In this document: in pieces, positions 55,166-64,000 of the stretch
Layout: every line of letters begins with the position of its first letter
Position numbering within the stretch: position 1 is the stretch's first letter
NCBI GenBank assembly: GCA_003008705.1
Contig: PDUO01000056.1
Span: 233,285 to 297,284 of the forward strand
From: Pezicula radicicola
Lineage: Eukaryota; Ascomycota; Leotiomycetes; Helotiales; Dermateaceae
Direction of reading: 5' to 3'
DNA: 64,000 bases
Translations under genes and position numbers: made by a program
The notes under the pieces: generated by a model
Database searches by the model: none
Seen by the model: only the letters and a program-made list of their open reading frames with translations
What the model was told of the DNA's origin: nothing

Positions 55166-57645
55166 ATGAACCGAAGGAGAGACGACGGGGATGAGGACAA
55201 TGATCAAGGAGAAGAACAGTCGCAACCGCATCGGAAGGTCATAAAACGTATACGGCAAGCATGCATGTACCAATTGCAGGTAGGCCAACGTTGTCACGGA
55301 TATACTCAGATGACGCTGGACTCCTAACATACCATTGTAAACAGACAAAAGAAAATCAGATGTTCGGGCGATCGCCCATGCAAGCTGTGTAGGAAACTAT
55401 CACAGTCATGCTCCTATCATGCTACCAGTCAGAGCGAACGGCCTCGGCGGATATCCTCAATATCGGTTGTGCGCCCTATCTGGCTAAACCATTGGCGTGA
55501 ATGCGTTTTCTGATATAGTATCAGGATGTTCAATCAAATCAATCTCTTCCCTTCCGGGTTTCAATGATCGAGTCAAAACTCGCCGAGCTAATAAGCTGCA
55601 TTCAAGGGTAAGTCTTCGTTTGGAACACACTGGGATCTCCCTAAACAAAGGACATATTCACAGATACGTAGCTCTGCAAGCCAGTTACCAAATATGGAGA
55701 CAACAAACCAGTCTCCGCAGCAACTCGATCTAGATGGGGCGGATTTCGATAGCTATCATAGTGAGGCGAACAGCGGAGAGAAAGATGGTAGTATTATACA
55801 AGGACGAGATGAACAGTATGTGTCGTTATTAAAACTGGCCCACTCTCTGCTAAAACATCGTTGGCAGATCATGGATAACTATGCCACCTCTGCCGGTTTT
55901 GCAGGCAGCTGCCGATGTATACTTTCTGCACTGTCACAATCAACCGTACTCCTATTTCCACGAGGAGAGCTTTCGATTAAAGCTCACCGAAGGTACTCTT
56001 CCCGAGTATCTGATATTCGCTTTTCTGGCTACTGCAGTTCGGTTCTCTACCGATGAATATTTTCGGAACAAGCAGAATGTAGTTAGAGATGGTTTTGCTA
56101 CAGCGTCTTGGAAAGCCATTGTTACCCAACAACTCACCCAAGAAGATGGGATGGATCTCCAAGTCGTTCAAGCGGCAAATCTGTTGGCCATCATAGATTT
56201 CACGGGTAATCAGATCTCATCACTATCATGCCACCTATGCTAGGACTGACTAGGGAATAGAAAGTAGGCTCCGACTAGCTTGGATGAAAATTGGACTCGC
56301 GGTGCGGATCGCGCAAGACTTGCAGCTGATGCACGAACCTAGCTCTAATATAAGCTATATCGAGCAGGAAGAGCGTCGTAGGATATTTTGGTCTGTGTAT
56401 CTCTTGGATAAACTGGTGTCTTGTGGGAGGTCGCGTCCTCCTGGGATACTTAATGCAGGTAAATAAGTTAACCCTACAAGTTCGCGTGGCTTTGATGTAT
56501 AACTGTGATAGATTGCCGAGTCTTACTACCTTGCGATGAGTCCACGTTTCGACAGGGACTCCAGCAGAAGTCTCAGACTATCGACAAACTGTTGGATGAG
56601 AGTACCAGTTTGACGGAACAACCAAGTACCTTTGCACTCGCTATCTTGATGGCAAGTATCTTGGGCTCTTGTGCTCGATACAGCTTGCACGAGAGTAGCG
56701 CAGATGAGAGCTATCCTCCCTGGGACTCAAGATCTGAATTTGCACGCATAACTTCTTCATTAGTGTGCTTTGAGTCTTACGCAGATCCTTCAGAGGGTGC
56801 ATTAGCAGCAAAGATTTCTCATAGCTTCACAGTTAACGAAATGGTTGACAACCAGCAGGCAGGTCACCTGGTGTTCGCACACATTCTATGGCATATATCA
56901 CATTGCTTACTTCACCACCCATTTCTACTACGAAAACGACTTGAAAAGTTTTCCAGGAATGCCCCAAGCAGCTTTTTGTCAACAGCATCTCGTACTTGCA
57001 TTAAGCACGCAGGAATGTTGTCTAGTGTGTTGCAAGAGGCCATCCACAGCAATTGTCTGGTTGAGACATCATTCTATTCGTATTGTCTCACAGTTTCGAG
57101 TACTGTTCATTGCCTATTTTTGAACAGCCCCGACGATGCGGTCCGTGAGGCCTCAAATCGATATTTAGAGATCAACCTCGGTATTTTGAGTCATTTGTCA
57201 CGATATTGGAACCATGCAACACTGATGGTAAGCACAATTTGCTGGCCATTTGAGTAATGCTCTAACTGTTTAGAAGGCTGCTGGCTTGACGAAGTTCCGG
57301 ACAAAAGTATTTCGGTACAATCAATTGATCCTTCCGGTGGCACCTATAGATGACGGTCTCAGTATTACTGATATTGAGGATATCTGGTCACTTGTTGACT
57401 ATGGCCTAATGTCAAAAGCTGCTGCATCGGCCATCGACTATTCCAGGGCACCAGTAACGGAATGGAGCCCATCGACCTGGCTAGATACTGATGATGGACC
57501 AGACACGAACATGTTTGGGGGCTCTATGGTCACTGGAGATGGTGTGGCCGGGCATGACTATATGGCGGATAGTTTTAATACGATCGGTCAAGATTTCTCG
57601 GAGCAAGCCTTGGCTCGGGCCTCGGATTTGGATGTAATATTATGA
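55166..57645 (+). pseudogene. Zn(II)2Cys6 / Fungal_trans regulator with 4-bp duplication in exon 1
   Basis: Exons: 55166-55279, 55345-55465, 55525-55607, 55672-55815, 55868-56205, 56261-56458, 56512-57227, 57274-57645. All junction phases agree for a protein near 693 residues, except that exon 1 contains GCATGCATG where one GCAT too many breaks the frame in the middle of the zinc cluster. The cluster pieces are ACTNCR (exon 1, shifted frame) and QKKIRCSGDRPCKLCRKLSQSC (exon 2), a CX2CX6CX5CX2CX6C pattern. A coiled linker (MIESKLAELISCIQ) and a Fungal_trans domain follow (MPPLPVLQAAADVYFLHCHNQPYS, WMKIGLAVRIAQDLQL, EQEERRRIFWSVYLLDKLVSCGRSRPP). The rest is clean, so inactivation is recent or the duplication is an assembly error. 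Confidence 0.85.
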
Positions 57646-57750
57646 TTGTACAGTTACGATGTACTTTCTGAATTTGGGAAAGATTTGTACTTAAATATCG
57701 AATGTGTATTATTTCCAATGTTAGTGGATTGCGCTCCGCTACGAACCTGC

Positions 57751-57766
57751 GGGTTAGGGTTAGGGG
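57751..57766 (+). repeat. Interstitial telomere-like motif
   Basis: GGGTTAGGGTTAGGGG, about two and a half TTAGGG units, stands exactly at the transition from normal-composition DNA to the long AT-rich tract. Confidence 0.7.
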
Positions 57767-59334
57767 TTTATATTGTTTTCTATCTTTACGCTGATAGTAG
57801 TACTATATGAAGGTTACTGTAAAGTTCCGGAGATAGTACTCTTTCTAACGGAGGAGAACCTTTCTATCTATACTACGGTATCTAAGCCTTTACTTACCTA
57901 CTACTATATATATAAAGTAAACTCCCCTCTACTACTCCTATCGATAGTACCCAGTCCCCCAAGGTATATCTAGTGATATTCTTGACTTATTACACCTAGC
58001 TCTATACCATTAAGCTATACCTTAGTACTAGTAGATGATTTAAGTCCTGTTTTCGAATATAGTCTACTCCTCGGAGTATTGGACTTCTCCCTAAGCCTAT
58101 CCAACTATAGATCCGTCTACTCTTACTACCTAGTACTAGTCCAGAGATTACTATACCTCTAGTTCCTAGTGATAATAGACGATTTTTTAAATAACTTCCT
58201 ATTTTCTTTTTAGAGTATCTACCTTATCTAGATTATATTCTATCCTAGAACCTTATTATATATTATAAGCTATTAAGTTATCTTTCTATAGTACTAGTTA
58301 TCTTCCTAGTATTAGAGATACTAGCTATCTAGCTAGATAGTTAACTCCTTTACCTATCCGTCCTATTAACTAGGAGTTCTATATTTTATAATAGTAGTAT
58401 ATCTTTTATAAGTTAGTCTAAGATCCTAGGCCTTATCTAAGGGTAATACTTTTAAATCTCCTACTCTAGGTAAGCTCCCTATCTATAAATATCCTCCTTA
58501 GTATACTTTATTACTACCTAGATAATTCTCTTATTTATCCTATAGTATTAGCTTCTTCTCTTACTAACCTACCCCTATCCTAGAGAGATAATAGTTATAT
58601 CTATACCTCTGTATATATAACTAATAGGGAGTATTAGAGAGTATTATACCTCTAACTTTTATTAGTATTCCTATACTAAGGTCTAAATAATATCTAACTA
58701 GTCTAATATTATAAAAGTTAAGTAAATATCTAGCTATTAATATATATATCCCCTAAAGGCTTAGGTATTTTTCTAGCTACTATTATTCTCTATCCCTATT
58801 TATATTTAATACCCTCTGAAGCCTTTTTTATTATACTTAGGATTCTAAGACCTCCTTCCCTTACTCTAAGACTTGTCCTATTCTCTCCTCTCTACTAGTT
58901 CTATTATACTACCTACTAGCTAGCTCCCTATCTCTTATTACTTAACTAACCTAGGGCTGGGTTGATTTAATTTTAATGGTGGTAGAATAAGGCGGTTATA
59001 AGATATAGGGGCTGGGTTAGTTTATTTTCAGGGCTAGGTTAGTTTATAAAAATAAGTAGGAAGGAGGTTATATAAGAAGTTATAAATATCAAGAAATAAT
59101 AAACTATATATAGCGATTCTAACCTTATTCTTAGAATTATAAAATTCAAAGTTAGAGGTATATTATAATTATTTATACTTATTCTTATAGTTTTAGTATT
59201 CGTCGCTCTTAAGCTTGGACAATCTAGGTAGACTTATATATACAGGGGTTCGTGTTATACAGGAAGAAGAGAAGATGTATAGAGGATAGAGTCTATATTA
59301 ATATTATATTTAGAGTAAATAATTATCTAAGTAA
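57767..59334. other. RIP-eroded AT-rich DNA
   Basis: Dominated by CTA, TAG, TATA and CCTTA words with very few CA dinucleotides and no usable open frame. A phrase GGGCTGGGTTAGTTTA recurs, with small changes, near 58953, 59003 and 59030. Probably the upstream part of, or another copy next to, the helicase element that follows. Confidence 0.6.
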
Positions 59335-59490
59335 TAAAAGTAACTAAGCTATAAACTAGTTAAGTTATAAATAATCAAGCTATAAACTACTAAGCTATAA
59401 ATAATCAAGCTATGAATAACCAAGCTATAGATAACTAAGTTATAAATAACCAAGTAACCAATAACTAAGCTATAAACTAACTATAGACTA
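59335..59490. repeat. Degenerate tandem repeat, units of about 15-25 bp
   Basis: Variants of AACCAAGCTATAAATAA / AACTAAGCTATAAACTA are repeated roughly eight to ten times. Differences are mainly C/T and A/G transitions. Confidence 0.7.
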
Positions 59491-59499
59491 GTTCAACTA

Positions 59500-62400
59500 C
59501 CTACTAATATTTAGAGTTATAGTCTATAAGAAGTACCAATATACTATATTACCTAGCGAGATCGAGGNCTACTTNAGTATAGATAGTCTATATAGATTNA
59601 GAAAGGAGGAGNNNTAAAGGATTATAGACTAGATTAAGTATATTATAGGATTAATTCCTAATTNAGATATTCTAGTCTAGAATCCCTTCCTATTCCTAGT
59701 AGATATATCAGAGCTTATTTAAGTATTATTACTACTATAGACGAATAGACTATAGTATATATTCTATAGTATTAATAACTAATTACTATACTAGTATATC
59801 TATAAAGATATATAAAAAATATAAAGGTATTATAAGATAGAATATAACTAAGAGAATCTAAATAAGAAAGGACAACTAAAGAAGAATACTAGCTAGGTTG
59901 TAGTATCTATACCATGGCGGAGTAGGGTACAATACCAGTAGTTTTTTATCCAAGGTCCAAAGTCAAGGTATTTCAAGATCGATAGGAGAGTTGAGAGCCA
60001 GAGTAGTCTCTAGAGTAGCCCCTAGCTCGAGAGTATATAGGATAGGATAGAGAGAGTGATTAACAAGGGCCGGAACCAAGTCTAGGTAACCTAACGTCGG
60101 AAGATCAAGGCTATTAATAAGTCTCTTGAGCTAAATCTATAGCTACGATTTATAGGATAGGCCTAGTACCTAGTCTAGTTTAACCCTATAGAATTATATT
60201 AGTTAGTTAAGCCAATTAACTAGAATAATAAAGCCGAGCTATATATTATCTATAAGGTATTCAATAAGATAATTCAAGATAGGTAGGGTATTACTATTAA
60301 AGGTGTTATTAGAAAGGTAGCACTAGTTAAGACTAACTAGAAGGAGCGAGGGAAGAAACCCAAGAGGCTATTCAACTATAAGATAAAGCTAGGTACTTTT
60401 CGGAAGTATACTACTATTTAGAAGTAGCTCCTTAGCTATATCATCTACTATAAGGACTTAGAAGAGGATAAGTAACCTTATTTCAAGCTAACTATATAGT
60501 AACGGGCCTATCTTGATATATTAATAGAAGCTATAGATTAGTTGACTAATTACTAAGAGGAAGAATAATACTATAAGGATGAAATATATTAATACTTCCG
60601 GGATAAAATCCAGAAAGTACTACTATAGCTCTATATTACCTTACTCAATTATAACCTCATTGATAATAAATACCAGAGTATAGTTATTAGTAGTCTAGCT
60701 ATTCTAGGTATCCAAGAAGACAAGGGCTAGGAGACGCCCGAGGATTATACTCCTAAACTCTCTATTATTATCAAGCTCGCTCGGTTGATAGTTATCCAGA
60801 AGGTATATTAGACCCGGTAAGCTAGTATTACTCAGAAGCTAACCTAGTAGTAGAGCNAAGAAGAGGCCGAGGAGTAGAGCCCGAGCTATATCGAGCTTAT
60901 ACAAGGGATATCTTATTAATTTATAATATTGATAGGTGAGTATAGGAAGTCGACTCTAATAGATTAGATATTTAAGGCCTGAACCTATAGTCTCTATATC
61001 TAATATAATACTACTACCGAAGGGACTATACAATAGAAAGGGGATACTCTCTTATATCAAAGAGTCCAATTCTATATAGAATAGGTCCGGAAGATAGTAT
61101 ATAGACTAGTAAGCTAGGCCCGGGGCTAGTTGATTACTAAGTTACTAATACTATAGATAGATTCGTACTATTAGATCCAAGATACACCCCTACCTGAAAT
61201 CTACTAGGATAAGATCTAGGACAACCCTACTAAGTAGAGTATTGGATAGTTATTCCTTAAAGATCTCCGGAACCAATTTTCGATTAATGGTATAGAAGGT
61301 TCTAAATAGCTAGTAAAGAGGGTTATAAGTAAGCCAGCCTTATAGAGAGATATACTATAGCCCAAAAGACCTAGTCAACTAATCCAATAGTACCGGAAGG
61401 CCGTCCAGGAGTATAGGCACGAATTCAAGGTATTCTAAGAGGAGTTACTACTTCTTATATATATTACTGGTAACTAGGCTACTTATATAACTAAGATTAT
61501 TGGGATCTAATACTAGAACACTAGGAATAGTAGGGTTCAGAATATCTTTATCGAGGATAGCTTAGTTTATTTTATAACATCGTATTATAAAGGGTATAAG
61601 TTAAGTAAGTAGGTCAAGGTTATTTAGTACTTCTTACCTGAAGAGGTTAGGGAGCTACTTATATATTTCCTCTAGCTTATACTACTATTCTATAAAAGTA
61701 TATAGATTATAAGTAGTAATATTACAGAGCTGAGTATGTTTATATAGGGACCTAGGCTAACTAAAGAAGTAGAGGATAACACTAGAACAACGATGTCTTA
61801 CTCTATCTATAAGAGTAGTTTAAATAACAAGAGCCCTCCTTCTAAGTAACCCCCAAAGATATAGGTATCTAATCAGCTCCGGAAGATCTTCCAATATAAG
61901 TCTATCGAATAGATAGGCGTTAGGTTAAATATCAGCCTATAGAGGTAAGTTACAATTACTATTAATCGGAAGTATCTATAGGATATCTTTTAGGACAAGG
62001 ATAGGCCCGAGATACTTAACAATAACTACTTCAATAAGGATAATCCCGAAGGAGATAGTCTATAGGATCTATAAGCCAGCTATAGTACCTATACTACTAG
62101 TATAGTTTATACTCACTTAATATCCGAAGGCTGATTCAAGACTCTAAGTTAGCGAGAGTAGTTTCAGAAGATTAGCTAGGAGTAGCACCGGTTTCTTAGC
62201 TTCCGTGTCAAGCAGGACTAAGTTAGTAGCCTCTTTGGACAAAAGTAGAAGTAAAGCCTGTGGGAGAGAGTTGATAAAGAGGTCTAAGTATAATAGTGGA
62301 AGAAGCTATAGACAGTAAATATCCACTATAGGTTAGGGCTTATCCTTGGTCCCTATAGTCTATTTCACGGTAAACAAGAGATAGCTCTAAAGGCCATTAT

Positions 62401-64000
62401 ATAGGGAGAGAGTCCTATAGTCGCTATTATAGGTACAGGGTACAGGAAGAGCCTCTTATTTATATTACTAGCTATTCTTACACCTGAGGGAACTAGTATT
62501 ATCATTACCCTATTAACCTCCCTATAAGGAAACCTCTAGGAATGATACGAGTAAGCCAAGATCCGTAGCATCGAGTAGAGAAGCCAGGATCTATATAAGA
62601 CTAGTTCTCTAGTCTTTGTTATACCCGAGTTAGCTATAACCAAGACCTTTACCAACTATATTAGTCGGCTATACTATATACATCGACTCGACTATATCGT
62701 TATTGATAAATACTAGATAATCTTAGATAGTACCCTCTAGTTCCAGCCGAAGCTATAATAACTAGGCGAGCTAGCCCTTAAGGGAGTCCAGATAGTATAT
62801 CTAACTATAACTCTACTACTATAGGATAAGAAGGAATTCTATAATTTAATCTATATCCTACAAGGGTTCCAGCCTATCCATAGCCGGACTATATAGCCCA
62901 ATATCCAGTATTAGGTATAGAAGGTTGAGATTAGTACTCCTCTGTATACCAGCTCTAGAAATAATACTCAAGAGTAAGGCCTTAGTCCTTGGCTCGAAGC
63001 TATAATCAAGGAAGTCATCGTAACTAAAGCCCTCGAATATCCTATACCTATAAAGATTATAATCTATTATAATAGTAAGAAAGGAGCTAATAAGCTTACT
63101 CGTGAGTTAGGCTATAATACTTACTATTGTAATATCGATAGCCAAGATGGGAAAGTACAGCGACTCAAGAGGTGGATAAATAGTATATCCCTCTACCTAG
63201 AGAGTATTAGTAGTCGGGTTATTATAGCTATAAATACTCTCGGACTTAGGATTAATATCCTTGATATCCGGGTTATTATTTATATTAGTACCATCTAGCG
63301 ACTAAAAGATTATACCCAAGAGAGTGGCCGGGCTAGGCGAGATGGCCAGAGTAGTAAAGCTATTATTATCCTCCTTATCGAATATAGGATCCCGATCAGG
63401 CTTACCCTATAGAGTATAGAGAGTAGACCTGATATCCAGGAGTTTATTAGTAATACTAGGTGCCGGCGAGTTGTCTTAGACCAGGTTATAGATAGCTTCG
63501 ATCACTAGAGATATAAGGTAGATGAGGAGTACTATGATATATACCAGGACTATATAGATTAGGCTCCGAGAGGCCAAGAGGAAGAGGTAGAGGATACTAT
63601 AGTAGATAAAATCTTCTAGTTCCAATGTAGCTAGTAGGAGTATCAATAGATATAGTATTAGAATCTCTAGTACCGGTATCACGAAGCTACCAAGCTCCGG
63701 GAGTTGAGAGAGTACCTTTATAAATAGAGTTGGGTATATACCTTATACTATCTCTGGGAGGAGTAAGTATAGGACCATCCTATTAATAAGTATCTATATA
63801 CTAAGACTTATATAATCGTTAAGTAGACTCGTTGGTTAGAGTAGAATATTAAATATAAGTAGAAATTTAGGTATTACTACTCCTATAGTATTCTATAAAG
63901 TATCTACTAGTAGTAGAAGTAGAAGGAAGAGTAGGGCTAGTAGGAAGAGAACTAATCTATAGTATACTAGTATACTAGTATCTTATTCAGGGTTATTATA
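59500..64000 (+). pseudogene. Telomere-linked RecQ-type helicase, RIP-degraded, runs off right edge
   Basis: One reading frame can be followed for most of the stretch, broken almost only by TAG/TAA codons. An N-terminal region resembling the DUF3505-type part of fungal telomere-linked helicases (YKKYQYTILPSEIE, YIIGLIP, RRVVLDQV much later) leads to a RecQ core. This has GKQEIALKAIIQGESPIVAI, motif I IIGTGYRKS at about 62427-62453 (usual Gly changed to Arg), VIPELAITKTF, IVIDKY followed by TAG at motif II (DECH-like), GVQIVYLTITL, YNTYYCNIDSQDGKVQRLKRW, and motif VI QESGRARRDGQSS near 63320-63355. Single N bases (59568, 59575 and others to 60857) show assembly ambiguity from repeats. Subtelomeric position is typical for this family. 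Confidence 0.85.

Noticed and set aside
57955..58020. tRNA-like complementarity (AGGTATA with TATACCT) on the minus strand
   Set aside because: The D-arm-like part is plausible but the anticodon and T arms do not fit the available length; AT-rich DNA gives such pairings easily.
59335..59490. Possible CRISPR-like array
   Set aside because: Units are short, degenerate, without spacers, and in a eukaryotic RIP-eroded region; simple tandem repeat is the better explanation.

Overview
This window looks like nuclear DNA of a filamentous ascomycete (Pezizomycotina). The genes carry short introns of about 45-75 nt with GT...CTAAY...AG signals. Fungus-restricted families recur: Zn2Cys6 and Fungal_trans_2 regulators, HET, RTA1-like, DUF3433, phytanoyl-CoA dioxygenase-like and ABC-C genes. 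Many dead genes and the right-hand end are AT-enriched, with TGG-to-TAG or CAG/CAA-to-TAG/TAA nonsense codons, the trace expected of repeat-induced point mutation (RIP). I cannot name the species; a leotiomycete-like origin is only a guess.

Layout. 1-7.3 kb is a graveyard: a DUF3433 membrane protein (off the left edge), a cytochrome P450 missing its I-helix and ExxR region, an ERG4-type sterol reductase with three in-frame nonsense codons, and unrecognised remnants. 7.5-10.6 kb holds an intact secreted GH3 beta-glucosidase with CreA-like sites upstream. 12.9-15.9 kb is a broken ankyrin-HET gene. 16-19 kb is an intact divergent pair: an RTA1-like 7-TM protein and a UPC2-like zinc-cluster regulator. 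19.4-23.4 kb has a decayed Fungal_trans_2 regulator, a terminal-inverted-repeat element and a phytanoyl-CoA dioxygenase-like gene with one frameshift. 23.5-25.8 kb is an intact N,N-dimethylformamidase large-subunit-like gene. 28.7-30.9 kb encodes a secreted protein built of about 33 copies of a 19-residue two-cysteine repeat, the most unusual gene here. A carboxylesterase (32.5 kb), a short-chain dehydrogenase (36.3 kb), a small two-TM protein (40.3 kb) and a 12-exon ABC-C transporter (44.3-49.2 kb) follow. 50.4-52 kb has two RIP-like pseudogenes, 53.5 kb a YbjQ/UPF0145 protein, and 55.2-57.6 kb a zinc-cluster regulator whose first exon carries a 4-bp duplication. From 57.75 kb a telomere-like motif precedes about 6 kb of AT-rich DNA containing a RIP-degraded telomere-linked RecQ-type helicase that runs off the right edge. 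At least five non-autonomous inverted-repeat elements lie between genes.

Taken together this is an accessory, probably subtelomeric, region. Intact secretory or catabolic enzymes (glucosidase, esterase, amidohydrolase, SDR), an exporter and regulators are interspersed with gene fossils and small transposons. The RTA1-like/UPC2-like pair with a nearby dead ERG4 paralogue and P450 hints at a former sterol- or lipid-related set, but that is inference. Exon coordinates were worked out by hand from splice motifs and reading-frame phase.
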